This document shows positions 8,025 through 16,391 of a stretch of DNA of 64,000 nt, piece after piece. Numbering within the stretch: the stretch's first letter is position 1; each line of letters begins with the position of its first letter. Source of the DNA: Bdellovibrionales bacterium RIFCSPHIGHO2_01_FULL_40_29 (lineage in GTDB: Bacteria; Bdellovibrionota; Bdellovibrionia; Bdellovibrionales; Bdellovibrionaceae); the NCBI GenBank assembly GCA_001771815.1, contig MEPU01000004.1, positions 186,001-250,000 of the forward strand. Reading direction: 5' to 3'. Position numbers and translations under genes: made by a program. The notes beneath the pieces were generated by a model. That model did not search any database and had not been told where the DNA came from. It saw nothing but the letters and a program-made list of their open reading frames with translations.

Positions 8025-9437
8025 TTATTTTAAATAAAGTTCATCGCCTGTTTCAACGACATCTCTAATGTCGACAACCAGACCTATAGCAAAAGAGCCA
8101 AACTTCTCGAGAATTCGAATCTCGCCACTTGGAAGCTCAGTCATTTGAGATCGGATGGCCATTGACTGCCCGACATCAACTGACTGCAATCCCATATCAA
8201 TATAGGCCTTCTGCTGAAGACCAAATAATTTTTGTGTTCCAAGGCCCGGCCCCCCAATCAAGGTTGCTATTGAGCGCCTGGATGGCTTATTCGACCGCAA
8301 AAAATCAACATTTGATGGAGAAACAAAAACCATGTCCTTTGCAAGTACAGACTGACACGATGTGATTTGAATACGACTTCCATTAATGGCTTTAGCTTTT
8401 CCAACCTGACGGTAGGAATAAATGGGTCCAGATTCTGTCTTGATCGTCTCGAGTGGATCAAACAGCAAATACTCACCCTCAGAACTTTTTGATTCTGCAT
8501 GAAGCAAATGTTCGCCCCCACATCGACCTTTTCCAAGCTCAGCATTTGTGAGCATAATTTCTGAGACAATGAGCTTATCTGTTAACAAAATATCATTCGT
8601 TAAGTTTTCAGGTGTTTCTGGTGGACTTTTTAAATCTATCACAAGAGGTTTTTGATCTATAAAATATTGATTATTGCGCCAAAGCGGCAAACTGTCGGGA
8701 ATAACTCCTGGAGCTTTGTTAGCCGATAAGCGACGTAAAATCGAAGGCTCTTGGGAATCATCAAAGGTTCCACCCTCTTGAGAAGCTGCGGCGGCCCCTT
8801 TTTCAGTTACAGCCAAGGCTGGCGCCATAGCCCCGTCACCTGCATAAAATAGAACTTGTGCTCCAGGATAAATAAAATGGGGATTCTCGATTCTGTCACG
8901 ATTCAAAGACCAAATTTTGGGCCAAAACATGGGATCACCAAAAAAAGTTTCACTGATAGACCACAGTGTGTCACCCCGTTGAACGATATAAACATTAGCA
9001 CTTCGACCGGCAGCTTGACTCAACCAAACGGCTTCGGATGTGGGTTCAGAATTATACTGCTGAAATATTTTATGAAATTTTCGCTCGATGTTGACATCAG
9101 GTTCATCATCAACACGCCGTGCACTGGACACTTTTGATTTTCTTGATGACTCTGTTTGTTTTCTTTTTTTGGGTTTCACTGCGCGCTTTGGTTTTGATGG
9201 AGCCTCTAAAACCTGGCGAATGTCCTCGAGTACTGGTTCCTCTTCGTCCTCTTTCAAATTTTCGCGCTTAACGGGCAAAGGATCCAATGAATCTGGATCC
9301 CCAATAAAAGAACTGCTTTCTTTATTTAATTCATCGCTATTGCGCGGACGCGAAGGATCATCAGGCGGCAGTGCAGACTCTTGAGCCATTGCTGAGAACT
9401 GAAGACCAGCTATAAGAAACCACACAATCCATTTCAT
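8025..9437 (-). CDS. Secreted LysM-domain protein
   Basis: This 470-residue protein has a signal peptide (WIVWFLIAGLQFSAMAQ), a long acidic then Lys/Arg/Ser-rich low-complexity region (about 20-120), and one LysM domain around residues 150-200 (YIVQRGDTLWSISE through NPHFIYPGAQVLFY). LysM modules bind peptidoglycan glycan chains, so the protein is probably periplasmic and wall-associated. The ~270 residues after the LysM have no family I can name; the pattern of short beta-rich blocks resembles other Bdellovibrio LysM proteins only in outline. No enzyme motif is seen. Its start codon overlaps the stop of the upstream TPR-like gene (TAATG), so the two are translationally coupled. Confidence 0.8.
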   Translation of the reverse strand: MKWIVWFLIAGLQFSAMAQESALPPDDPSRPRNSDELNKESSSFIGDPDSLDPLPVKRENLKEDEEEPVLEDIRQVLEAPSKPKRAVKPKKRKQTESSRKSKVSSARRVDDEPDVNIERKFHKIFQQYNSEPTSEAVWLSQAAGRSANVYIVQRGDTLWSISETFFGDPMFWPKIWSLNRDRIENPHFIYPGAQVLFYAGDGAMAPALAVTEKGAAAASQEGGTFDDSQEPSILRRLSANKAPGVIPDSLPLWRNNQYFIDQKPLVIDLKSPPETPENLTNDILLTDKLIVSEIMLTNAELGKGRCGGEHLLHAESKSSEGEYLLFDPLETIKTESGPIYSYRQVGKAKAINGSRIQITSCQSVLAKDMVFVSPSNVDFLRSNKPSRRSIATLIGGPGLGTQKLFGLQQKAYIDMGLQSVDVGQSMAIRSQMTELPSGEIRILEKFGSFAIGLVVDIRDVVETGDELYLK

Positions 9438-9913
9438 TATTTAATAGCTTTAACTTTGCCCGAGTTTTTTAACGCTTGAGTCGTCGATTTCGAAGTTTGT
9501 TTTTTTACACCCCGAGCTTGGGCCATTTTCATATTATGTTGAGATTGGGATTGCAGACCCATCTCATTATAAATTTTAGCTTTAGCCAATAGAGCTGGGC
9601 GCACCTGACTTGATTGCGGATACTTTTTAAGAACTGTATTAAAATGTTTAATCGCTAGAATATAGTTTTTTTGTTCTGCGGCTTTTTGCCCAGCCATGAA
9701 ATGTTGCACCGGCAATGGCGCCTTCTTCATTTTCTTAGTAGCAAGAGTCTCATCTGTTGCTTTCACACCCGTGAGTTCCTCAAGCAATTTTTTTTCATTC
9801 AATGCTGAGGGTTTGGTTTCTGTTTGTTTTAATTGAGGGGGTGCTATTTTTCCAGCAGCCATAGATGTGGCTAATAAAATTAATCCTGAAATAATGACAG
9901 TAGATATTTTCAT
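9437..9913 (-). CDS. Small secreted TPR-like protein
   Basis: The 158-residue product has a signal peptide (STVIISGLILLATSMAAG) and a C-terminal helical pair similar to a tetratricopeptide repeat of the YbgF/CpoB type (YILAIKHFNTVLKKYPQSS). The start is placed at ATG 9913, giving an intact signal peptide with AGAGGTG upstream; extension to 9961 would put a charged stretch before the signal. The rest is Lys/Ala/Thr-rich and probably flexible. It is coupled by a one-base overlap to the LysM gene, which suggests that the two work together at the cell wall, perhaps as scaffold and binder. No enzymatic role is visible. Confidence 0.7.
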   Translation of the reverse strand: MKISTVIISGLILLATSMAAGKIAPPQLKQTETKPSALNEKKLLEELTGVKATDETLATKKMKKAPLPVQHFMAGQKAAEQKNYILAIKHFNTVLKKYPQSSQVRPALLAKAKIYNEMGLQSQSQHNMKMAQARGVKKQTSKSTTQALKNSGKVKAIK

Positions 9914-9976
9914 ATTCGCACCTCTACTCACTATTAAACTGGAATGTTTCATTCGAAGCAATATCGAGAGAGGGAG

Positions 9977-9985
9977 TTATCCACA
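9977..9985 (+). promoter_or_regulatory. Single perfect DnaA box
   Basis: TTATCCACA, the consensus DnaA-binding nonamer, lies in the divergent gap between the TPR-like gene and comEC. Only one copy was noticed, so it is not an origin; it may be a chance match or a DnaA-regulated promoter element. Confidence 0.3.
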
Positions 9986-10104
9986 TAGAATGTTTAAAAC
10001 GTTGATTTCTAGACTTTAGACCTATTGATTATCAAGGTTTTCAGCGCTTTGCTGACTAAGTCTGCAGTCTTAACTTATTGAAACTATTAATATTTAAATC
10101 AATG

Positions 10105-10141
10105 TTAAGAAAAATCTTAAATTAAATTTAAGATTTCTTAA
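10105..10141. repeat. Long AT-rich palindrome upstream of comEC
   Basis: A perfect 12-nt inverted repeat (10112-10123 with 10125-10136, one central base) is extended by five more pairs (10105-10109 with 10137-10141) after a 2-nt bulge on the left. It lies 31 nt before the comEC start, where an operator or a 5' leader hairpin would be expected. The arms are made almost entirely of A and T. Confidence 0.45.
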
Positions 10142-10172
10142 ATTTCAGCTCAAAGGCTTTGCATACAAGGGT

Positions 10173-11102
10173 ATGCTTCTTGTTGGTTTCTTGATTATAG
10201 CGCTTACTATAGTGGCGACGATTCGATTCTCGTTTTATGAAATTCTTTTTCCATGGGCTCACTTTTTCCACAAAATTTGCCTTGATCGACTCCCCGAAAA
10301 TGCCATTTCACTTTCTGAATTAAGCGCTCTGGTGTGTGGTGAAAATTTCACCAGCGCACAAGATTCGAGCTTGTACTTGTCGACAGGATTGATTCATTTA
10401 TTTGTTGTCTCAGGAGCTCATCTGATTTTTTTAGAACGCATCCTGTCTGCTTCTGTGCGAAGGATAGCTTCCGCACCCACCACATGGATGATCTGCTCTC
10501 TTCTTGGAATTTACTGTTTAGCTTGTGATTTGAATGCTCCGATTGTTCGCGCTTTTCTGTCATTAACGCTGGCGGCGATACTTCAGGCTTTGCATTTGAG
10601 ATGGCCCGAGAGCTTTAAGCTTTTTATTATTGGAATGATGACTCTGATCTTCAATCCGACATGGATTGATTCTATCAGTTTACAGCTCAGCTGGATTGCC
10701 GCTTTAGCAACGTCAATGCCTCTGACTTTTCAAAGTTCACGCACCAAATTTTCAATCCTGGCCATGCAATTCATTTTTTTTGTGGCACTTTTCCCAATGC
10801 TATTATTTTTTCAAATACCAAACCCCCTTACTATTCTAACAAATTTTGTTTTTGCACCAGTGCTGGAAGTGATCCTCTTTCCACTTGGTCTTGTGGTTTG
10901 GTTCTTTCCATCAACCTATCCAAGTTTTGATTTTTCAATGGAATTCTTAAGAGAAATTTTAGAACTCCTCGAGATGGATCTCATTCCTCAGAAGGCTTTG
11001 GATATTCGTTGGATGTCCTATGTGGGGTGGACTTGGATTTTGGCACTGCACTTCTATTTTCATTTCTCTGAAATACAATCCCGAAGGAGGCACTATGACT
11101 AA
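10173..11102 (+). CDS. comEC: ComEC-type DNA uptake channel, competence (membrane) domain only
   Basis: ComEC carries single-stranded DNA across the inner membrane during transformation. This 309-residue protein matches the ComEC 'competence' membrane domain: SGLIHLFVVSGAHLIFLE fits the conserved S-G-x-H-L segment, followed by about seven more membrane helices. The N-terminal OB-fold (DUF4131) found in long ComEC proteins is reduced to a short stretch, and the C-terminal metallo-beta-lactamase domain is encoded by the next gene, which overlaps this one by 8 nt. The natural stop codon follows RRRHYD; no simple frameshift is needed, because the second gene has its own ribosome-binding site. The split therefore looks real rather than an assembly error. 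Confidence 0.85.
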   Translation: MLLVGFLIIALTIVATIRFSFYEILFPWAHFFHKICLDRLPENAISLSELSALVCGENFTSAQDSSLYLSTGLIHLFVVSGAHLIFLERILSASVRRIASAPTTWMICSLLGIYCLACDLNAPIVRAFLSLTLAAILQALHLRWPESFKLFIIGMMTLIFNPTWIDSISLQLSWIAALATSMPLTFQSSRTKFSILAMQFIFFVALFPMLLFFQIPNPLTILTNFVFAPVLEVILFPLGLVVWFFPSTYPSFDFSMEFLREILELLEMDLIPQKALDIRWMSYVGWTWILALHFYFHFSEIQSRRRHYD

Positions 11103-11832
11103 CTTTTTAATCGGCATCCTCATTCTACTCAATACAAGTCAAATACGAAATCAAGAGTATCTGGATTTTTGGATTATTTGGAATGTTGGCCAGGGCCAAT
11201 GGATCAGTCATATCTTGTCGGATCGATGTCTGCACTATGACTCCGGTGGTGAATTTTTTTCTTTTCCACCACTCAAAAAAAGGGTTATCCCGCTTTGTCG
11301 CTCTCGACAGAATCAACTATTCTTGAGTCATTGGGACTTAGATCACATCAATTTTATTCCTTCATTGATCAAATTGCTGCCCCGCTTGTGTTGGCAAGCT
11401 CAACCACCACCTCTGAAAATGACTCAACTCATAACCCAAGTGAAGAATTTAAAAATTCCATTTTGTGTCGATTCCTACAAAACATTTCAGACCTGGAATT
11501 CGTCACTTGGGAAAACAGCAAATGACCGCAGTTGGGTTTATCAAGACCGCCAAGTCTTGATTCCCGGCGACTCCACAAGCCCTCAAGAAAAACTCTGGTC
11601 AAAACAAATGACAGGCTTAAATCAAATTCAAATTCTGATACTGGGTCATCATGGCAGTCAATCCAGCACCAATCAGGCTCTGTTGTCAGCCCTTCCTAAA
11701 TTGAAGTTGGCCATCGCCTCGGCACGCGAAGCCAGGTATAGGCACCCCCATGCTAAAGTCATGAAACGCCTTCAAAAAAACAAAACCCCAGTGCTCAAAA
11801 CAGAGGACTGGGGTTCGATTTGGATTTTTTAA
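11095..11832 (+). CDS. ComEC C-terminal metallo-beta-lactamase-fold protein (separate gene)
   Basis: This 245-residue protein corresponds to the C-terminal hydrolase domain of ComEC, thought to act on the non-transported DNA strand. Seen motifs are FWIIWNVGQGQW (the usual DVGQGD region), SHWDLDHINF (the H-x-D-x-D-H metal motif), a PGDST strand and LGHHGSQSS, which supplies a further metal His. An N-terminal hydrophobic stretch (FLIGILILLN) suggests a signal or membrane anchor placing it outside the cytoplasm. The start at ATG 11095 is set by GGAGG at 11086-11090 and overlaps the upstream gene by 8 nt. It ends 9 bp before ald, which is convergent. Confidence 0.85.
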   Translation: MTNFLIGILILLNTSQIRNQEYLDFWIIWNVGQGQWISHILSDRCLHYDSGGEFFSFPPLKKRVIPLCRSRQNQLFLSHWDLDHINFIPSLIKLLPRLCWQAQPPPLKMTQLITQVKNLKIPFCVDSYKTFQTWNSSLGKTANDRSWVYQDRQVLIPGDSTSPQEKLWSKQMTGLNQIQILILGHHGSQSSTNQALLSALPKLKLAIASAREARYRHPHAKVMKRLQKNKTPVLKTEDWGSIWIF

Positions 11833-11841
11833 TTTTTGAAA

Positions 11842-12948
11842 CTAAATCTTGTACGCTTTGAAAGGCATCCCAAGATCACGTGCAACCGGTTCGTAACAAA
11901 CAGCTCCCGCATAAACATTCAAACCTTTCATCAAAGCTTGATTCTTCGCAACAGCGTCTTCAACACCCATAGCCGCTAACATGGAAGCGTACTTCAATGT
12001 GACATTCGTCAATGCATAAGTGGATGTGCGAGGAACAACACCTGGCATATTGGGTACACAGTAATGAATCACGCCATCAATTTCATACGTGGGAGCTGTA
12101 TGTGACGTTGGACGACAGGTTTCAATACATCCCCCCTGATCCACAGCCACATCAACAACAACAGAACCTTTAGACATCTGAGATACAAGTTCTTTTGAAA
12201 CCAATGTCGGTGCTTTTTGTCCAGTAATAAGCACGCCGCCAATAAGAAGATCAGATTCACGAACTGAATCTTCGATATTTTTTGCATTTGAAAATAATGT
12301 CTGACATCGACCCTGAAAAATATCATCTAAATACTCAAGGCGTGCTGTGCTAACATCCAAGATAGTCACTTGCGCTCCTAAGCCGATCGCCATTTTTGCA
12401 GCGTTTGTACCCACAACACCACCACCAATAATAGTTACTTTGCCTGGCATAACCCCTGTCACGCCACCCATCAAAATACCTTTCCCGCCATGATTCTTTT
12501 GAAGATAGAAAGCTCCAACCTGGGTTGCCATACGACCTGCAACCTCAGACATTGGCGTCAAAAGCGGCAAGGACCCATTCTCCAATTGAATCGTTTCATA
12601 GGCGATAGATTTGACATTGCGTTCACATAAAACTTTCGTCAACTTTGGCTCGGCCGCCAAATGCAAATAGGTATAAAGAATTTGATTTTCTCTCAGCAAC
12701 TCATATTCATCTGGCAATGGTTCTTTAACTTTCATGATCATGTCGGCTTTTGCGTACACTTCTTTTTTGGTATCGATGATTCGTGCGCCCACTTTTTCGT
12801 ACTGTTCATTTGTGATGCCGCTACCAACACCCGCATCTTTTTCAACTATAATTGTGTGGCCTTCTTTGACAAGCTGGCGAGCGCCGGCTTCAGTCAAACC
12901 CACACGATTTTCACTGATTTTTATTTCTTTTGGGATACCTATGATCAT
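11842..12948 (-). CDS. ald: Alanine dehydrogenase
   Basis: Alanine dehydrogenase converts L-alanine to pyruvate and ammonia with NAD. The 368-residue length and sequence are typical: N-terminal MIIGIPKEIKISENRVGLT, the catalytic region YTYLHLAAEP with its His, and the NAD-binding glycine motif VTIIGGGVVGTNAA at about residue 173. The ribosome-binding site GAGGAG precedes the start. Two hairpins occupy the gap to lpxC upstream on the same strand, so its expression may be separated from lpxC. For an amino-acid-consuming predator this would fit use of alanine as carbon source, but that is inference. Confidence 0.95.
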   Translation of the reverse strand: MIIGIPKEIKISENRVGLTEAGARQLVKEGHTIIVEKDAGVGSGITNEQYEKVGARIIDTKKEVYAKADMIMKVKEPLPDEYELLRENQILYTYLHLAAEPKLTKVLCERNVKSIAYETIQLENGSLPLLTPMSEVAGRMATQVGAFYLQKNHGGKGILMGGVTGVMPGKVTIIGGGVVGTNAAKMAIGLGAQVTILDVSTARLEYLDDIFQGRCQTLFSNAKNIEDSVRESDLLIGGVLITGQKAPTLVSKELVSQMSKGSVVVDVAVDQGGCIETCRPTSHTAPTYEIDGVIHYCVPNMPGVVPRTSTYALTNVTLKYASMLAAMGVEDAVAKNQALMKGLNVYAGAVCYEPVARDLGMPFKAYKI

Positions 12949-12964
12949 AAATATTTCTCCTCGT

Positions 12965-12986
12965 CAGAGACCCGTCGGGGACTCTG
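12965..12986 (-). promoter_or_regulatory. Leader hairpin immediately upstream of ald
   Basis: CAGAG(A)CCC and GGG(A)CTCTG pair with one A-A mismatch around a four-base loop. On the minus strand it ends a few bases before the GAGGAG ribosome-binding site of ald. It could be an mRNA leader structure; no U-run follows, so simple termination is unlikely. Confidence 0.4.
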
Positions 12987-12993
12987 GTAAATG

Positions 12994-13019
12994 AATGGAC
13001 CGAACGTATCAGGTCCATT
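12994..13019. terminator. 8-bp hairpin in the lpxC-ald gap
   Basis: AATGGACC (12994-13001) pairs perfectly with GGTCCATT (13012-13019). A T-run (13018-13022) follows on the plus strand; on the minus strand, which carries the transcripts here, only a weak TTCATTT follows. It may attenuate lpxC readthrough into ald. Confidence 0.4.
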
Positions 13020-13073
13020 TTTGAAAAGCAAAATCTTATTCGAGGGGTTGCCTAAAGCAAAGGCTACGAACGG

Positions 13074-13982
13074 CTAAGTATTGAGGGTCCAGTTGGCAAA
13101 CTTCTTTGTTTCAGCAGAGATATCGGCACCCAGCTCAACAAAGCGATAAGACCCCGGCGAGGCCACTATTTTTTTAATCAGTTTGTTCATAATATCATGA
13201 CCCGCCTTATGCAAAACAACGTGACCCATAAGAGGCATCTCGAGGGTCACCAAGTCTCCTAAGGCATCTAATACTTTATGGCGGACGAACTCATCTGGAA
13301 AGCGAAGACCTTCCGGATTTACAATTCGGTTTTCATCTAAAACAATACAATTATCTAAACTTCCACCCAATGCCAATCCCGCCGCTTTCAAGGCTTCGAC
13401 ATCCTTCAGAAATCCAAATGTTCGAGCCCGCGCAATATCACGAGAAAAGGTTTGCTCGTTAATCTCCAAGTCTAATTTTTGCAATCCGATTTGGGGATGT
13501 GGAAAATCAATCGTCACCGTCAAATGCAGTCCATGATAAGGTAAAATATAAGCGGATTTTTCGCCTTCATTATATGAAATGGGTTCAGTGATATAGCAGT
13601 ATTTTCGAGGCTCATCCAATTCAATAATTTCCGCTAGAACAAGGGCCTCTAGAAATTGAAGCGCACTTCCATCACATATCGGAATTTCAGGCCCGTCCAA
13701 TTCAATATAAATATTATCCAATCGGAGCGCCGATAAAGCAGAGACACAGTGCTCAATGGTCGCCACTTGAAAAAAAGGACCGCCCAAGGTTGTTTGATAA
13801 CTCACCGCTTGAACATTCAGCGCCGAGACTTTTAAAAAGGGTCTATTGGGTAAATCAGCCCGAATAAAATAGACACCCGTATTGGCAGGAGCGGGCTTAA
13901 ATCGTAATGTAGTCAATTTTCCGGAATGAATGCCGACACCTTCGACTTGAATCGATTTCCGAATGGTTTTTTGAAAAAACAT
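13074..13982 (-). CDS. lpxC: UDP-3-O-acyl-N-acetylglucosamine deacetylase LpxC
   Basis: LpxC carries out the first committed step of lipid A synthesis, removing the N-acetyl group from UDP-3-O-acyl-GlcNAc. All key residues are visible: Glu77 and zinc ligand His78 (TIEHCVSAL), zinc ligands His235 and Asp239 (EFVRHKVLDALGD), and catalytic His262 (KAGHDIMN). The 302-residue length is normal. The start ATG has TTAGGGTGAG upstream. It is divergent from the aminotransferase gene across a 140-bp gap that must hold both promoters. With lptF in the same window, it shows an LPS-making organism. Confidence 0.96.
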   Translation of the reverse strand: MFFQKTIRKSIQVEGVGIHSGKLTTLRFKPAPANTGVYFIRADLPNRPFLKVSALNVQAVSYQTTLGGPFFQVATIEHCVSALSALRLDNIYIELDGPEIPICDGSALQFLEALVLAEIIELDEPRKYCYITEPISYNEGEKSAYILPYHGLHLTVTIDFPHPQIGLQKLDLEINEQTFSRDIARARTFGFLKDVEALKAAGLALGGSLDNCIVLDENRIVNPEGLRFPDEFVRHKVLDALGDLVTLEMPLMGHVVLHKAGHDIMNKLIKKIVASPGSYRFVELGADISAETKKFANWTLNT

Positions 13983-14122
13983 ACACTCACCCTAACAAAT
14001 GACAGCCGTATCTTCAATTCAAAACAAGTAACGACGTTAGTCCAACTGTCAGTGAGCAAGAAAAACAACAATGGATTTTTACTCTGAACATCATAAACTA
14101 ATCTAGAGGAGTCTGCACACTC

Positions 14123-15070
14123 ATGGCACAACCTATTTTGGATTCAGAAAGTATTCTGAAATCGTTACACTCTAAACAAAACCCCTTCTGGAGTCAGTAC
14201 TATGCTTTTTATTCGAGCTGGTATGGAGGCATTGTCAAAGATCCAGGCCCTTTTCTTTTACTTCCGGTAGATGATCACATTGTTCATCGTGGGGACGGTG
14301 TATTCGAGGCCTTAAAATCAGTGGACCGAAAAATCTACTTACTCGAGCCACACCTTCACCGCTTGCGAGATTCCGCTGAGCGCATTGGCTTATCTCTACC
14401 AATGACTCTTCAAGAAATCGAACAAACGATCATTCAAACTTTGAAAGTCGCTGATCGCACAGAAACTCTTGTTCGTATTTTTCTTTCGCGCGGACCAGGT
14501 GGTTTCACGACAAATCCCTATGATTCGGTGGCCAGTCAACTGTATGTGATCATCACTAAATTCAATCCCCTTTCGGTTGAAAAATACCGGGACGGCATCA
14601 AAATTGGAAAAAGCTTAATCCCTGTCAAAGAAGGCTGGTTCCCCCAGATCAAATCTTGCAATTATTTACCCAATGTCCTTATGAAAAAAGAAGCCGTCGA
14701 TCGCGGTCTTGATTTCACAATCAGTTTTGATGCTTCTGGATTTTTAGCCGAAAGCTCAACTGAAAATATTGTCATAGTTGATCAAAATGACATCCTCACT
14801 CACCCACCTTTAGATAAAATTTTAAAAGGCACCACCATGACCAGATGTTTTGAACTGGCAAAAAAAGCAGGAATAAAAACTGCTATTCGACCCATTTCAG
14901 AAAACGATTTACGGAATGCCAAAGAGGTGATGATGATGGGGACAACATTAAATGTTTTGCCGGTCACATCCTACGAGGCCCAGCCCATCGCCGATGGCCG
15001 AGTTGGAGATCAATCCAAAATTCTTTTGAAGCTCATTGAAGACGATACACAACGAGGAACAGCTTACTAA
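14123..15070 (+). CDS. Class IV PLP-dependent aminotransferase
   Basis: Class IV (fold type IV) aminotransferases include branched-chain and D-alanine aminotransferases and 4-amino-4-deoxychorismate lyase. The 315-residue protein has the core pattern: GDGVFEALK with HRLRDSAERI after it, the PLP lysine Lys177 in PQIKSCNYLPNVL, and the PLP-contacting Glu214 in ESSTENIVIV. A TNVLPV-like end (TTLNVLPVTSYE) also fits. The sequence does not let me choose among the three activities, so no gene symbol is given. GAGGAG lies 11 bp before the start, a slightly long spacing. A small secreted protein follows after 13 bp on the same strand. Confidence 0.85.
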   Translation: MAQPILDSESILKSLHSKQNPFWSQYYAFYSSWYGGIVKDPGPFLLLPVDDHIVHRGDGVFEALKSVDRKIYLLEPHLHRLRDSAERIGLSLPMTLQEIEQTIIQTLKVADRTETLVRIFLSRGPGGFTTNPYDSVASQLYVIITKFNPLSVEKYRDGIKIGKSLIPVKEGWFPQIKSCNYLPNVLMKKEAVDRGLDFTISFDASGFLAESSTENIVIVDQNDILTHPPLDKILKGTTMTRCFELAKKAGIKTAIRPISENDLRNAKEVMMMGTTLNVLPVTSYEAQPIADGRVGDQSKILLKLIEDDTQRGTAY

Positions 15071-15083
15071 CTAAGGAGTTTTT

Positions 15084-15398
15084 ATGAATTTTATAGTCGC
15101 CCTTTTTCTTTCACTCTCGGCCTTTGCTGATTCGTGTCCGGTCGGAAATCTAAAAGCCTGTCAAGATTATTTAAAACTGCAACAGAATGACCCGGAATCT
15201 TCATTTATCGAAAAGTACAATGAAGTCTGCAACGCAAACCCTACATTTTCGTGTATTAAAGTTATTGTTCGTGGAGACATGAATGAAGAAATGAAAGAAC
15301 AAACTAAAAAACGCGGCCCGAAGGCTGCTCTTTATTCGACAAAAGTTGAAGGCGAAACTTACGTTTTTGTTTTAACAGAAAAACCTGTCAAAAAATAA
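15084..15398 (+). CDS. Small secreted cysteine-containing protein, unknown function
   Basis: This 104-residue product has a short signal peptide (NFIVALFLSLSAFA, cleavage before DSCP) and a strong AAGGAG ribosome-binding site. The mature protein has four cysteines, two near the start (SCPVGNLKAC) and two in the middle (CNANPTFSC), suggesting two disulfides in the periplasm. The second half is Lys-rich with beta-like stretches. No family is recognised. It follows the aminotransferase gene by 13 bp and its stop codon directly abuts the stop codon of ruvB on the other strand, with no spacer. Confidence 0.65.
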   Translation: MNFIVALFLSLSAFADSCPVGNLKACQDYLKLQQNDPESSFIEKYNEVCNANPTFSCIKVIVRGDMNEEMKEQTKKRGPKAALYSTKVEGETYVFVLTEKPVKK

Positions 15399-16391
15399 TT
15401 AGGCTTTACCAAAAAGATCGAGTTGTTTGGCGTGTCCCGTAAGGATACGCCCGCGGGGAGTTTTTTGGATAAATCCTTCTTGAATTAAAAAAGGCTCGTA
15501 GACCTCTTCTAAAGTTTCGGCTTCTTCTCCCAGGGCTGCAGACAGTGTTTCTATCCCAACAGGTCCACCATCGTATTTTTCAAACATCAAACGTAAAATG
15601 CGGCGATCCATTTCATCCAAACCATTTTTATCGACACCCAGTTGATCCAAGGCATACATGGATATATCGTGTGTGATTGTGCCATCACCTTTGACCTCAG
15701 CATAGTCACGCACGCGCTTTAGCAACCGATTTGCCACACGTGGAGTCCCCCGTGCCCGTCTGGCAATTTCAGTGGCTCCATCAGGATGAAGAGTCAGATT
15801 TAATATCTTTGCAGAACGAATTAAAATTGTTTTTAACGATTCACGATCATAAAACTGAAGACGTTCTTGAATACCGAAACGATCTCGAAATGGATTATCT
15901 AAAAGTCCTGCACGTGTTGTTGCGCCAACCAGTGTAAAAGGCACCAGTTGAAATTTCATAGATTGTGCACCAAGCCCATCACCCGTCACAATATCGATGT
16001 AATAATCTTCCATCGCTGTATATAAGTACTCTTCAATGGCGCGAGGAAGTCGATGAATTTCATCAATAAATAAAATTGAAAATGGTTTCAAGCTCGTCAG
16101 CATCGCGGCCAAATCGCCCTTTTTATCAATGGCCGGCGCCGATGTGATTTTAATATCTACTTTTAACTCATGAGCCATTATCTGCGCAAGAGTGGTTTTT
16201 CCTAAACCCGGAGGCCCAAATAATAATGTGTGATCCAGGGGTTCGCCCCGCTGGCTTGTTGCTTGAACAAATACTTTTAATTTATCTTTGACTGAATCTT
16301 GCCCTGGGAATTCTTCAAATGATTGAGGGCGCAATTTGTTTTCCCATTTAATGTCAGCATCTTGCATTTGGCTTTCGATCATTCTGGTCAT
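15399..16391 (-). CDS. ruvB: Holliday junction branch migration helicase RuvB
   Basis: RuvB is the hexameric AAA+ motor that drives branch migration with RuvA. The 330-residue protein has Walker A GPPGLGKTTL, Walker B LFIDEIHRL, sensor GATTRAGLL and arginine finger region PFRDRFG, and a C-terminal winged-helix domain with the conserved end region TPRGRILT. The start overlaps the ruvA stop by 4 nt; an internal ATG three codons later is also possible. It is the last gene of ruvC-ruvA-ruvB, all overlapping by 4 nt. Confidence 0.97.
   Translation of the reverse strand: MTRMIESQMQDADIKWENKLRPQSFEEFPGQDSVKDKLKVFVQATSQRGEPLDHTLLFGPPGLGKTTLAQIMAHELKVDIKITSAPAIDKKGDLAAMLTSLKPFSILFIDEIHRLPRAIEEYLYTAMEDYYIDIVTGDGLGAQSMKFQLVPFTLVGATTRAGLLDNPFRDRFGIQERLQFYDRESLKTILIRSAKILNLTLHPDGATEIARRARGTPRVANRLLKRVRDYAEVKGDGTITHDISMYALDQLGVDKNGLDEMDRRILRLMFEKYDGGPVGIETLSAALGEEAETLEEVYEPFLIQEGFIQKTPRGRILTGHAKQLDLFGKA

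Noticed and set aside
9977-9985. Replication origin
   Set aside because: Only one DnaA box was noticed, with no dnaA, dnaN or gidA nearby.
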